A stretch of 64,000 nt of DNA, from positions 1,296,501 to 1,360,500 of the forward strand of contig OY752144.1 of assembly GCA_963573315.1 (NCBI GenBank), read 5' to 3'. Shown here piece by piece: positions 1 through 10,904 of the stretch. The stretch comes from Entomortierella parvispora (Eukaryota; Mortierellomycota; Mortierellomycetes; Mortierellales; Mortierellaceae). Position 1 is the stretch's first letter; each line of letters opens with the position of its first letter. The notes under the pieces were generated by a model. It worked only from the letters and a program-made list of their open reading frames with translations, was not told the DNA's origin and did no database searches. The position numbers and the translations under genes are program-made.

Positions 1-557
1 GTGCAATCTCTTACGACTCAAAGTTGTTCAAGGAACTCTCCACTACCTGGAAGTTTACCCCCAATGCGTCCAAAACGACCACCCTCGAAGCTGCCCTGGA
101 TCAGGAAGTCAACGAGGAAACCTCCCTCCTGACAAGACCTGTTCAGGAGAATCTATCAGAGCCATCGCCGCCATCACCACCTCAACTCACTGCTGCTGTG
201 GTGTTTGGAGCATCGGCTCTTCCCTCACTAAAACCTATCGCCACTCAAACGACGCCTTCCTCATCGCCCTCTTCTACTGTACCCTCTTCAGCACCACCTA
301 CCACAATACCATCCTCATCCTCAGCCCCGTTTCCCGCCCCTCCAAAGTCAACCATCTTGCGGACAGCCTCACCCTCCAATCTGGCCACCATGAGGCCAAG
401 TGACTATCCCTCTGTCTGGGTAGATTTCGAGATCCAGTTTGAATTTTCCTCTCCTGTCCATGCCTCCATGTCGTCTCTGTTCTTCGACCAAGTCAGCAAG
501 GAAATGCTCCAGGCCTTTGTCAAGCGCGCCGAAGTCCTCTACGGGAAGAGATATTAA
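1..557 (+). CDS. COQ10: Coenzyme Q-binding protein COQ10, C-terminal part (5' truncated by window edge)
   Basis: The frame is open from the first bases of the window (codons starting at base 3) to the stop ending at 557, so this is the 3' end of a gene that begins outside. The first residues (SKLFKELSTTWKF) and the last 45 (VWVDFEIQFEF, then FFDQVSKEMLQAFVKRAEVLYG) match the late beta-strands and C-terminal helix of the START-like COQ10/RatA family. That family binds coenzyme Q at the mitochondrial inner membrane and is needed for respiration. Unusually, about 95 Ser/Pro/Thr-rich residues separate these two conserved blocks, where typical COQ10 proteins have a short loop. The insert is in frame and has no clear splice pair, so it is either a real low-complexity loop or a retained intron. 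The N-terminal targeting sequence is not in view. Confidence 0.85.
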   Translation, partial: AISYDSKLFKELSTTWKFTPNASKTTTLEAALDQEVNEETSLLTRPVQENLSEPSPPSPPQLTAAVVFGASALPSLKPIATQTTPSSSPSSTVPSSAPPTTIPSSSSAPFPAPPKSTILRTASPSNLATMRPSDYPSVWVDFEIQFEFSSPVHASMSSLFFDQVSKEMLQAFVKRAEVLYGKRY

Positions 558-696
558 TTGTCCCATGATACACCAGCACCAAATAGAATTAAAAATCCTA
601 GATCAAGCTATCATAATGTACAATACGTTCTTTAATTAACACACATCAAGATGCAGATGCTATTAGCGGCGAGGAACGATCCTCATTCTCAATCTT

Positions 697-3600
697 TCAT
701 TGTAACCTCACTCTTTTTGATCGCGAGTTCTCAATTTCCGGATGCAGCTCTTCACTGGCATCGTTCTCTCCCGCCTTCGTTCGTCTTTTTTTGGGCGCCT
801 TCTTTATGGCCTCCGTTGTCTCAGATCCCGTCGCGACTTCAGATGGCGCGTTCGACGCCAAAGATGCAACTGCTGCTTCCGTTGCAGTGAAAGGTGCTGG
901 AAGGGATTCCGATTCCACTGTTCCCGACACAGACTTTTGACGCTTCTTGGCCGGACCTCTCTTTTTCGATGGCTTTCCCACAGACTTTGCTCTCGACTCG
1001 CCCTGCAACGATATTTCTTCAGATGTTGCGAGCATGGCGATAGAACTTGGATTTGTTGTTTCCAGAGAGTCAACATGAACTTTCCTGGGACGACCCATTT
1101 TTTTCCGAACCTTCGCACCAGACACTGCTAGCTCTAGTGCTTCCGCTTCCACAGTTGAGAGAGCTGTACTGGGGGACCTCCTGGATACAGAACTGGACGA
1201 TTTCGCTTTGCCGCCTCTTGATTTCTTTGTTGGCGGCAGTCTCACTAGCGGGATCGATGCTGTTGCCGTTGGTGACTTTACTGTGGTGGGCGCGGTGAGT
1301 GAGGCCGATGCAACCGGTATTGCAGCCTGTGACACAGCAACTGAGGAGGACTCTGCCGACATATCTGATGCCCTTGTATCCAAAGACTGTGTCAAGGATC
1401 CATGCTGTGTACAAAGTTGATATTCGCGCGCCATCCAGAATGGATCCATAGATTGCGAAATTTCCAACGGGTTGGCGACATAGGGAAGTCGGTATGCGCG
1501 CTTTTCTTGGGAATCGATCGAATCGAAAGCAGCACTAGAGGGGATCATTGGCCGTGAAAGGTCAAGGCCTGATTCTTGATTTGAACAGACAGGGGTATCA
1601 GATGAAGAGACTGGTGTCGATAGCTGAGCAGTGTTTGCCCGAGTGGATGAGGCACCGTCGCGGCCGGTAGTCTTGAGTATATACGAGTCCGTTTCAGTTT
1701 TCCCCAGTCGAAAGTAAGGGCCATTGATCACTGGCCGTGTCAATGGATTGAGTCGTTCTGGATCTTTTTCGTAGTCTCTCAGATCTAGATCCATCCAACT
1801 GCCACGTGCTCCTGAAGGTAATGGAAGCTGGTGCGCAAAAACGTAATCCGCATCCTGTTGTCCTTCCGTGTGTAAATGAGGTAACCTCTGCCGCAAGCCC
1901 CTTTGCTGTACCAGCTTTTGGACCAGCGTTTTATCGCCAGCCTTGACAATCAACCTGTGGGCCAATTCTTGTCTTTGGAGATGGCACCCCATGGACAGGA
2001 TCTTTGTCTCAAGCCCCAACAGCATCGTTTGAAGGATCCGTGAAGCACCCGGGCCTAATGGAGCAGGCAGTTGGTTGGCATATTTCCCTTTTAGTTGGAA
2101 CATGGACGCCAAAAAAGAATTCGCCTGATAATAGTCCGCAAGAGTAGGCCCTTCTTTCTCTTCTTCCACTGATGAATGAGATAGGGGAGAGACGACTCGA
2201 CCGTCCTGCAGTCGCTGTTGAAGCTCCTCAAGTTGCTGTTGTTGGTGATGATAATCTGGTTGCTGTTTGTGTTGATGCTCAAGTTGCTGTCGCTTTTCTT
2301 GTTGCATTTCATGCTGCTGTAACAGATGTTGTTGTTGCAGCAGCAGTTCCAGCTGTTGTCGCTGATGCTGGGCGCTTGTTCCTGGTGCGTCTGAGAGCAT
2401 AGATGTTGATACCGAGGCCTGTTCTCGGTGATCCGATATCGGTGCCAAAGATGACGATGCAGAGCTTGGCATTACCGCATTACCCTGTCCTGCTAACAGC
2501 TTTTTCCTTTGTGAGGCCCTCTCCGCTGCCCTTTTAACTCGTACAGCCTCCGCCTCTGTTACGGCAGCTTCTGCTTGAGCAGCTTTATGGGCAGCCTCCT
2601 TACTCATGCCCTCCGCCATGTCCTTGAACCATGTCATCTGACGTCCTGCCAAAACAGCGTCCGCGTCGGCACCTCCCTTGAGTAACGATGATTGCCAATT
2701 CTTTCGGAGCTCCGCGCGGGCGGCCTCTGCTCTCAGTCTCGCTTCCTCTTCCTTGGCACCCTCTTCTTGTTCGGTTTGCTCCACACGAATACGATCCAAT
2801 ATGCGTTTGGCTGCCAGCTCGAATCCCTGATGAGTCATAAAGGTAAATATACAGTTAGTAATTCTGACAACCAACTCATGGAATTTCAATCCATTAACAT
2901 CAGTAACGCGGCTCTTACGCGTTGATAATATACATCCATCCGAAGCCCCTCAGTCTCGATTTTGATGGTTTTGGTCAAGTCAGTTGCGTCCTTTAGCTTT
3001 TCCAAAGAGAAATGGTCCTTGAGATCTACCTCTCCTTGAGGAGCGTACCATTCTGCCCCTAGCTCCACCTCTGGTACCAGTGGTCGACCAAAGCGCGAAC
3101 TGAATCCAGATTTGTGCCTCAAACTTCCAGGCAGGGGTTCCGAGCGCTTTTTGTCATATTTTTCGTATGGGAAGGCCTCTTGAAGGTAAGAAAACTCCAT
3201 ACGCGGGACGCCGACATGCCACAGTCCCTGAAGATGACCCGACTCCAGTTTGGGAGGCACGGGTCGATGGAAAAGCTGTGCGATCGTCTGTGGTAAAGAC
3301 TTTGTCTTTTTTGCACTCTCTGCCCGCCTGCGCTTCCTGGGAGGCTTCACATCCACATCGGTTTGGATATTGGGGGAGGCAGGATCCATCCCTGAGATTT
3401 CTGCGATTGATTTTATATCCATATCCTCGGAGGCCCAAGGTATGGGATTTGCCAAGATCCGGGACATGTAATCGACCCTCTTCCGTGTTCGGGTGGTTCG
3501 AGTCCTGTCTAATCTTGACTTTGGAAAGTTCCTTGACTCGCCAGGGGCCACCTCAAGTGATCCATCCGACTTTGGCAGGAGCTTTACAGGCTTGAACTGC

Positions 3601-3878
3601 CATGTCCACTCCTTGCGCTCCCTTGGTTTATATTTGCCACGCCTGAAAGCAGGCTCTTTCCTGGAGCTCTTGACGGCCGTTATTGTTGTTGTGGGTGTTG
3701 ATGGTGGAGGTGTTTCCGGCAATGAAGTTGCTCCTGCTGCATTTTCTTCCAATGCTTCGCTAGGTTGGATTCTTGTGGAAACATTATTCGAGTCGAGTGA
3801 TGGTCGGTGTCCCTCCATGCCTGAATCCTCTGTGGACACATCTGTGTCTCCTGAATGGATCGTTGCACTGGATTCCAT
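697..3878 (-). CDS. Uncharacterised two-exon nuclear-type protein with poly-Q and AT-hook-like motifs
   Basis: Exon 1 is 3878-2919 and exon 2 is 2826-697. The 92-nt intron has GT-AG ends, keeps phase 0 and carries a TACTAAC-like branch site. The product is about 1029 residues. The start at 3878 was chosen as the first Met before acidic, Ser/Thr-rich sequence; an upstream in-frame Met at 3998 is possible. Visible parts: basic patches around residues 110-260, an Ala/Glu/Arg-rich coiled-coil-like stretch at about 330-430, a Gln/His-rich tract at about 473-526, a conserved-looking central block, and a Lys/Arg-rich tail with an AT-hook-like KKMGRPRK near residue 896 and a second basic cluster near 940. 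These suggest a nuclear, DNA- or chromatin-associated protein (inference). I do not recognise the family. Confidence 0.8.
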
Positions 3879-4115
3879 GGGATGGAACGGAAAGTGAATG
3901 TCACGTCCTGGCCTTCTGAGGAATGTGTGTTGTCCTTGGTAGTGGTTCGGTGCGCGGGGTTGTTTGCAACAAAGTGCATGGAGTGCCACAGCATGCAACA
4001 GAAATGAAAAATACGACAGTCACATATATTTTTTGGTGGCGCCAGCGCCATGAAAAAAATTGAGTCCAGGTTGAACCAGATCGACAGCATGAACTTCGGA
4101 ATATTCTGGCTGTTG

Positions 4116-4789
4116 TCACGATTCATGTCGGCCAAACAGCACGAGAGAGGGTTTATCTAATTTGGGGGCGGGGGGATAGAAGGTCGACCAACGCCAGTTC
4201 CTTGCACTCCATGTCCTGTGTAAAATCTGGTGAAAATCAAAAGTAATGGCCCGCGGTGTTTTTTTGAGCCTTGGAAAAGGACCAAATGGAGTGCCTTCAT
4301 CTTGGCTAGTAGAAGACTCCCCGGTTCTCACGCACATCGTTCGAGCAGTTCATATGGCACATTTCGTCATTCAGTTCTTTACAGATCCAGTGGCGAGATG
4401 GAAATTTGGCTGGATCCTGCAAACGCGTCAGAGCTTCCGATTGAAGTTCCTTTGGTGTGCAATCATCAACGGCCGATTTCGGAACGTCGTCGCTGATTAC
4501 ACCGCGATAGAGGGTGTTTTGCGCTCACACAGCACGAAATCTTGACGAGCTGAGGACATCTCTTGTGCATCAAAACCATGAACGACTCGTCCGTATGGAG
4601 TTCCAGATCCCGAAGAATCTTAAAATGACGGCTCAGTGTTATGAAAGAATCCAAATAGAACGGTTGCGCTTCCCGGATGTAGAATTTGACAAGCGACTGT
4701 TGACATCGATCCAAGGTCCCCAGAATGGTTGCTGCAGAGACTACTGTGGAAGAAAAGATAACGTGTCGTGTGGCGAGGAAGAGGTACAT
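4116..4789 (-). pseudogene. Decayed F-box/LRR-type gene fragment
   Basis: The minus strand has a stretch from about 4789 to 4466 whose translation (for example SLVKFYIREAQPFYL, then LRDLELHTDE) looks like the leucine-rich-repeat region of Mortierella-type F-box proteins. Continuation towards 4116 needs frame changes and meets stops. No F-box and no intact start are visible. The fragment lies just upstream of the cystatin gene on the other strand. It is best read as a relic of an expanded family; a very divergent spliced gene is less likely. Confidence 0.45.
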
Positions 4790-4891
4790 CGCTCTCAGCA
4801 GTCACTTTTTTTTCTTTGGGTGAACTGTTTGCAAGACGCACACTGTCCTTGCAGTCTTTTACTTGACAAACCACTCACGCCTAACAACAAT

Positions 4892-5434
4892 ATGAATACC
4901 CACGCTGCCAAACCTGTTGGGTCGGACGAACATGACCCCATTTCAGGTAGTACCCGCTCTCTTCCGGGCGGCATCCGCAAGAACATTACCCAGGTCGATA
5001 GGGACCATCCGCTCTCAGAATCTGACCCTACTCTGGAGGTCCTCCTGAGCAACCAAGGTCCACAGATCCTGAAGCGATACCAACAGGTTAAACATCATCA
5101 GACACAGGCAGTCAAGTTTGAGCCTCTCGCATTCACGACCCAGGTTGTTGCAGGGGTCAACTACTATGTCAAGTTGCGACCTATTGCTGGCACAGCACAC
5201 GCGGTTCCTGAGGATCAGGACATTGTTCATGTCAGGATTTTTTACCAGGCCTGGACTCAGACCACAGAGCTCAGCGGTTTTGTTGCAGGCAAGAAGCTAT
5301 CAGATCCTCTTGATCACGAATATCCCCCACTGGATCCTTTAACCACCGACACTGCCGAGGAAAAGAGAGACCAACATCACCTTGCCAAGGAAGCAATGGC
5401 CAAAGTTCCTCCCCATGTCATGATCCGCAAGTAA
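4892..5434 (+). CDS. Stefin (family 1 cystatin)-like cysteine protease inhibitor
   Basis: This intronless gene encodes 180 residues. Its layout is that of an intracellular cystatin A/B: an N-terminal Gly-Gly at residues 26-27 (SLPGG), then a helix, then the family signature QVVAG at 84-88 followed by VNYYVKLR, then HVRIFYQAW and a final strand region ending near SDPLDHEYPPL. In stefins the N-terminal Gly, the QxVxG loop and a second hairpin form a wedge that blocks papain-like proteases. There is no signal peptide and no disulfide pattern, which fits family 1 and a cytosolic site. The start was set at the Met before NTHAAKP; the open frame reaches back to 4514, but that part has no family similarity and overlaps the F-box relic. 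It converges on the acetyltransferase gene, with 99 bp between the stop codons. Its target protease is unknown; it could act on the fungus's own cathepsins or vacuolar proteases, or on outside proteases. Confidence 0.85.
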   Translation: MNTHAAKPVGSDEHDPISGSTRSLPGGIRKNITQVDRDHPLSESDPTLEVLLSNQGPQILKRYQQVKHHQTQAVKFEPLAFTTQVVAGVNYYVKLRPIAGTAHAVPEDQDIVHVRIFYQAWTQTTELSGFVAGKKLSDPLDHEYPPLDPLTTDTAEEKRDQHHLAKEAMAKVPPHVMIRK

Positions 5435-5533
5435 AAAGAGCGTCAAATTTCCTTCTTCCCACGCCATGATTCCAGGGGGGGTTTTTTTCAAAGAGGATTA
5501 CATATTATTGCCACTGTATTTCAGTTGAACGCT

Positions 5534-6388
5534 CTAAGGCAGGGTGAGGGTACGCTTTGGCTCTGGGGTCCAGTCATCAAACATCTTGCCCTCGGCCTTC
5601 CTGATCTCAAACTCGCGTTCCTCCCGTTCGCATTCTTCCTTGTTCAAGACCTTGATGATCTTTGCTGGGTTCCCGGCAACAACTGTGAACGGTGGGACGT
5701 TCTTGGTCACAACACTTCCAGCGCCAATGGTAACACCTTCACCGATGGTCACTCCTGGGCAGATGATTGATCCTCCTCCGACCCAGACATTTTTTCCGAT
5801 CACGATGGATTGACCATACTCGATACCCTTGGCCCGGACCAAAGGGTTAATGGGATGGGCAGCAGTAAAGACTTGCACATTAGGTGCAAAGAAGACACCG
5901 TCTCCAATCGTAACGGGAGCGACATCAAGGACCACACAATTGAAGTTCATGTAAACTCGGTCCCCTATTGTAATATTGGTACCATAATCGCAGTTGAAGG
6001 GAGGTTCAATCCAGCAGCCCTCGCCAAACCTTCCGTCCGTCATCAAGTGGAGCAGGGCTTGGCGTTTCAACAATTCCTCAGGAGAACTTTGACTGGTCTT
6101 GTTGTACACGGCCATGATCTCTCGGACTCGCTGACGCTCGGCCACCAGGCGAACATCCATGGCATCATAAGTCTTGTTAGCCAACATGCGGTCCTTATGG
6201 TAAGTATCGAGTTCGGGCTGGATATAAGTAAAGCCGTACTCCTTTTCGAGTTTGGCAGCAAGGTCAGGGATGGACATGGTAACTTCGACCGAGCTGCTCT
6301 TTGCGCTGTCTTTAAGGATGGTCTCTGTGTTGGAGAGGGTGGAGTTGCGGGCGGTAGCACTGTCGGTGTTGACGGCGGAAGCGAGCAT
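5534..6388 (-). CDS. Maltose/galactoside-type sugar O-acetyltransferase (hexapeptide repeat)
   Basis: The 284-residue product is a single exon. Residues about 60-120 form the N-terminal Mac (maltose acetyltransferase) domain (YDAMDVRLVAERQRVREIM). From about 125 it turns into a left-handed beta-helix with imperfect hexapeptides (ITIGDRVYMNFN, VTIGDGVFFAP, SIVIGKNVWVGGG, VTIGEGVTIGAG). The catalytic histidine of the family is visible at residue 178 in FTAAHP, and the acetyl-CoA-side VVAGNPAKII motif is at about 236-245. These enzymes move an acetyl group from acetyl-CoA to sugar hydroxyls and work as trimers. The first 50 or so residues are a Ser/Thr-rich extension absent from bacterial relatives. 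The start at 6388 was preferred to an upstream in-frame Met at 6493 because it leads directly into such sequence. The substrate in this organism is not known. Confidence 0.93.
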   Translation of the reverse strand: MLASAVNTDSATARNSTLSNTETILKDSAKSSSVEVTMSIPDLAAKLEKEYGFTYIQPELDTYHKDRMLANKTYDAMDVRLVAERQRVREIMAVYNKTSQSSPEELLKRQALLHLMTDGRFGEGCWIEPPFNCDYGTNITIGDRVYMNFNCVVLDVAPVTIGDGVFFAPNVQVFTAAHPINPLVRAKGIEYGQSIVIGKNVWVGGGSIICPGVTIGEGVTIGAGSVVTKNVPPFTVVAGNPAKIIKVLNKEECEREEREFEIRKAEGKMFDDWTPEPKRTLTLP

Positions 6389-7214
6389 CTTTGAAGGAAG
6401 GAGGAATGAGAATAGCGATTGAGCGAATGAGGGGAGAGGCGATTGATGGTAGATGCAGAAGGAAGCAGAACAAAAGGCACAAGCAGAAACCACAAGGTTT
6501 TAGAGGATAAATTCGCCAGGTGCAGATCCCCCTGTGTCCGATCGCACATCCTGCGATAGAGAAATAGGGTAGAGTCCCAAGGATTGGGGGAACATGGTTC
6601 AACTTTGAGACCCATGAGCGCACGCAGCAGACCCATTTCAATCTATGCTACGTGGCACACCGAGAGCAAGAAAGAGCCGCAACGAGGATCGAAATGACGT
6701 GAAGCCTCACTCCTTGACTGGTCCAGGGGGTCTACAAGATCGGGGCCTTCTTTGGAGTCGATGGAGCCCCTGCTCGACCCGACAAAGAACGCTATCTCGG
6801 CTGTGGACAAGGGAGAGCGCTTTTCTTCCTTTGCGCCGCATTCACTTTCTCCAGCAGATCCTCCTGTACACAAAAATAGAGTCTGCAGGGCAATGCAGGG
6901 CAATCAGGGCACAAAAGCCAACAGGAGCAACAGGAACAACAGGAGCAACAGGAACGCGTTGTTCGCGAATAGAGCAAGGACACACAAATTCCACGGACGG
7001 CATGGAGCAAAGGAACCCGCCTGGGGCGTAGAATCTACTACATGGACTAACTGAGTGGTGAACACCCGGTTGCAGTTATAGGTCAAGGTTGCACATTTCT
7101 CCCGTGGCTCATTTCCATTAGCTCGTTCTCTAATCCAACATCTCATTGATTGCATCACCGCATCAACGCATCAACGCGTCACTTACTCTCATCCCCAGCA
7201 CCCTGCGCCGCACC
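6389..7214. other. Gene-free stretch between acetyltransferase and PP1 copy
   Basis: No protein with family similarity was seen on either strand. It should contain the promoter of the acetyltransferase and a short CAG/CAA-type microsatellite, listed separately. Confidence 0.5.
6919..6955. repeat. Short 15-bp imperfect tandem repeat
   Basis: The unit alternates AACAGGAGC and AACAGGA, giving about two and a half copies. It is non-coding as far as can be seen. Confidence 0.7.
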
Positions 7215-8456
7215 ATGACAGACCCAAGAATCAACCTTGACTCGGTCATGAAGGTAGACTGTGTTCTCAGCAAGCCCAAGCTCTGCCAAATTTGATTACA
7301 AACGCGCCCACAGCATTCGACAAACGAACGGACCTCCCTCTTCTGGTGATGTATAGCTCGTGGTAAACGCCCGATCAAGCAAGTGCAACTGGCAGAGTTC
7401 GAAACCAACTTCTTGTATTCCCAAACAAGAATGATCCTGATGGCGCAACCCATGCTCCTTGAACTAAAAGCCCCGCTGAGGATTTGCGGTGAGCTAGAAG
7501 AGGGCACGGAGCTCGGCGTGAGCATTTGACCCTAACAGAGCAATAGGAGTACTGATCAGTTCAACCCCTACAATTCTAGGAGACATTCATGGTCAATATT
7601 CTGACCTGCTGAGGCTCTTTGAATATGGTGCTTTTCCACCATAGTCCAATTATCTTTCCTGGGGTGACTACGTGGATCGGGGCAAACAGTCTATAGAAAC
7701 AATATGCTTGTTGTTTGCGTACAAGGTCAAGTATCCCGAAAACTTCTTCATGTTGCGCGGAAACCACGAATGTGCCAACGTCAATAGGATATATGGATTC
7801 TACGACGAATGCAAGCGCCGATACGGCGTCAAGCTCTGGAAGACTTTCACCGATTGCTTCAACTGCCTGCCAGTCGCAGCCATCGTGGATGAAAAGATCT
7901 TCTGCTTGCATGGCGGACTCTCTCCGGATCTTTTGACCATGAACCAGATCCGGCAAGTTGCGCGTCCGACAGATGTGCCAGACAAAGGTAAGCATATGAA
8001 TGTAGAGTGAAGGGAGATATGCAAGGAAGACCTCCTAGCGATGTAGCGAGAGAGGCTATCTCGGCACGCACTAAATGTTCTGTCGCATTTTTGGAAGGAC
8101 TCTTGTGCGATCTGCTTTGGTCTGATCCATGCGATGACACTCCTGGCTGGAGCAAGAGTGAACATGGCGTATCCTTCGAATTCGGTGCTGACATTGTCGA
8201 ACAATTCTTGCAGAAACATGATATGGACCTAGTCTGTCGTGCTCACCAAGTTGTAGAGGATGGCTGCGAGTTTTTCGCTAGACGAAAGATGATGACTCTG
8301 TTCTCTGCACCCAATTATTGTGGCGAATTCGACAACGCAGGTGCTTTGATGACTGTCGATCAGTCATTGGTGTATTCCTTCCTAGTACGCGAACTGCCTG
8401 CCTATTTCCGGATGGAACCTCTGACCGTTTCCCCTGACCTAACTTACACTGAATAG
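7215..8456 (+). pseudogene. PP1-type Ser/Thr phosphatase catalytic subunit copy with in-frame stop
   Basis: The translated pieces follow protein phosphatase 1 (Glc7 type) from end to end: MTDPRINLDSVMK, then KQVQLAEFETNF and PMLLELKAPLRICG, then [47 protein letters not shown], and a last exon from 8098 with [11 protein letters not shown] and [17 protein letters not shown]. Metal and catalytic motifs GDIHG, GDYVDRG and RGNHE are present. Introns are supported near 7254, at about 7489-7580 and at 7988-8097. Three things speak for decay. A TAG at 7642-7644 replaces the Glu/Asp of the usual FPPESNYLFLGD segment. The following residues read SNYLSWGD, as if one T was lost and one G gained within about 10 bases. 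The join between the first exon and the KQVQL block cannot be phased cleanly. Sequencing error is an alternative, since the rest is well conserved. PP1 is normally essential, so an intact copy should exist elsewhere. Confidence 0.75.
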
Positions 8457-9832
8457 ATCCTGAAACCAGCAGACAGATATCACAAGCCTGTCTATGACGG
8501 GGACCCGCAGTTTCGCCACGCAAGGAGATGGCCATGGCGGCATGGTTAGGAAGATGGTGAATAGTGGCGCGTGACATTTTCAACCTCTCCAATGAAACAT
8601 CGCAGCTTGAATAAACACCACCAGCCTAGGTAAAAAAAATTGCCTTTTGCTTGATGTTACCCACAATGCTGTGCAGCGCGATGTCATTCGGGGCTGAGGG
8701 ATGCCCCTTTGACTCCGTGGGAATCTAGTCAAAGTGCATGGATTCCTCGCGGCATCTTGAGACCCAGTCCTGGGGATGTTACTCCTGCGGATGATACTCC
8801 TGTGGATGATTCCCTCTTCTCTCTCTTTTTTTTTTTTAGCTTGAGAACCACAGTGGAAAGACGCCAAACTAGTCCATGAGCTGGCGCGTCGACAGATGGG
8901 CAAACATGGTGTCCTTACTCCTTGTCGATTTACAGGAGCAAGGCACAATCTTTTGCCTTTTTTTTCTCTGTCAGCTCTGGACCGTCAGTTGCAGACGGTG
9001 CCTTGAGGGCCATCTTGTTCCTTGAACGATGGCGGAACGGGTCAACTGTTGACTTGAATTGCCTGAAAAGAAGGACCGACAGACAGACACCGCCTCCTGA
9101 GTCTGCGACTTTTCCCGACCCAGAACTTGGGTCCACAGCGCGAAGACAAGTCGGGCTCAGTCCCTCAGAGTGAGTTACCGATTGTTTGGTTTATTCGTTT
9201 GGTGCTCTTCATCGCGCCTCCTTTTTCATTATGTTTCTGCTACCTCCTTGTCTTGACCACGCCCTACTTGAGCAGCCCATTTTCGTCAATACCAATTTCA
9301 CGAAGAGAGAAAACGTATAACTGATCACTGAATGACTGTTTGAGATCGAAAGACAGGTCCAGAGACGAGTTTTCCCTTGCATCTGCAGAAACTTTCGCAG
9401 TATAAAAGTCATGATGACTGTAGTCCACTATGTTGACTTCTCCTTCACGCACCCATCTCCCTCCTCTTCACAGTGAGATTTAAACTCGTTTGATTCAAAC
9501 AGTTCTCCTCTGTCCTCTTTCTATCTGCACATCCACCTTGATCTTCATCATTTTCTTCGCATCAGGCTGACTTTCTCTGACATATCAGAAGATGGAAACA
9601 GCGGCATAGTCTCTACCCCAAATTTACCTCACCCTTTTCCCTCTCCCTCCCGGTCTCCTGATTACGAACGAACCCACAACGACCTGCGGGCGCTCCATCC
9701 CTTTCAACCTTGAAAACAATAAAAGGACACTCAGCCCCTCACCCGCACTATTATTTCTGACTCTCAACCAACCCCTTCTCCATCTACTTTTCTCCCCTGT
9801 GTCTCCTCCCGCCATTCTATTCCTCATACACC
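8457..9832. other. Gene-free stretch
   Basis: No supportable gene was seen in 1.4 kb. There are C/T-rich tracts from about 9460 to 9830 that look like the leader and promoter of the downstream OB-fold gene, and two copies of a 15-bp ACTCCTGYGGATGAT repeat near 8780-8810. Confidence 0.5.
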
Positions 9833-10904
9833 ATGGCTACCACTTGTACGACTTCAATTGACTTCAGTGCGCACTCATGCTTCCGTGATGACCCCCCACC
9901 CCTCCCCCCACGATTGCTTACATTTCTCTCCTTATTCCTCTTTCGTTATGCAATTGATAGTTGTCAATGTTGCCTCTTTGGTCCCTGACCAATGCAACTG
10001 TAACCTCAAGCTTCGAGTCCTATCAGTCGAGGCTATTGCAGAAACTATCCATCCTGAGAGTAAGTGGAAGGGATCGAACAATTGATACAATTGTCTGTTT
10101 GAGGCAGGATTTTTCTGCTGCATGTCCCTCATTCTCTCTGACACGCTTTTCAATTGCTTTACCCCTAGCTGGCAAGATGATCCAATCTGCTGAGGCCATT
10201 GTGGGAGACGATTCTGCTTGCATTCTTCTCAACCTCAAGAACGGTACGCTTCCTTTGATCTTCCGTTAAAGAAACATCCTTTTTGTCTTTTTGTCAAAAA
10301 AGATTCCAATCTGTTCCAAAACAACGCAACCCTAACCCTTTTTGCTGACCCTCTTTCTTCAGATCAAGTCAACTTGCTTGCTCGAAATGCAAGACTGCAG
10401 CTTTTGAATGCCAAAGTCAACATGTACTGTGGATTCATGCGACTTCAAGTGGACGAGGACGACGAATCAATCAATCCAAGTGAAAAGCCCTCAATCACAG
10501 CTATTCAAGAAGATAGTTATGGGGATGGCATGGACAACTCGCTTGATCAAGACGAGGATAAGGCCAATGTGGGTCCTGATAGTCTAAACTACCCAAGGAG
10601 GAGAGGATTCGTCCTGGGGCAATCTGTCTTTGACTCGGATGGCACGAGTGGGGAGGCAGGGTCCATATTCTCAGCAGCAACATCCCCTTACATTTCGTCA
10701 GCATCGTCCATCTCGTCTGGATCTTCCTCGACCTCCCTGTCCTCACACTCATTGTCCTCATCTACATCGTCGTCGCCATCTTCGAGCAGAGATCAACTGG
10801 ATGTGGAAATGCGTCTGGGCACAGGGGGGAGTGTTCCTCTGATGGAGTACTACCGTACCATCGAGTTTGCTTGCCTCTCGACCGTGGAGCCAGTCGGTCG
10901 TTAG
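9833..10904 (+). CDS. OB-fold nucleic-acid-binding protein with Ser-rich tail
   Basis: Four exons (9833-9845, 9961-10059, 10169-10243, 10363-10904) join in phase to give 242 residues. The start MATTFVNVASLVPDQ is split by an intron after four codons. Residues about 5-100 resemble the OB-fold of the Arabidopsis At4g28440-like proteins, which are relatives of SOSS-B/RPA-type single-strand binders: LKLRVLSVEAIAE, then SAEAIVGDDSACILL, then KNDQVNLLARNARLQLLNAKV and MYCGFMRLQVD. The C-terminal half is acidic and then Ser-rich, with no fold visible. Binding to single-stranded DNA or RNA is inferred from the fold only. The last splice join (KN|DQVNLL) is the best supported because it restores a conserved motif. 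Confidence 0.8.

Noticed and set aside
697-1420. Several open frames on the plus strand opposite the nuclear-type protein gene
   Set aside because: Antisense shadows of the real minus-strand exon.
10326-10340. Telomere-like AACCCTAACCC
   Set aside because: Only two units, inside an intron of the OB-fold gene; chance match.
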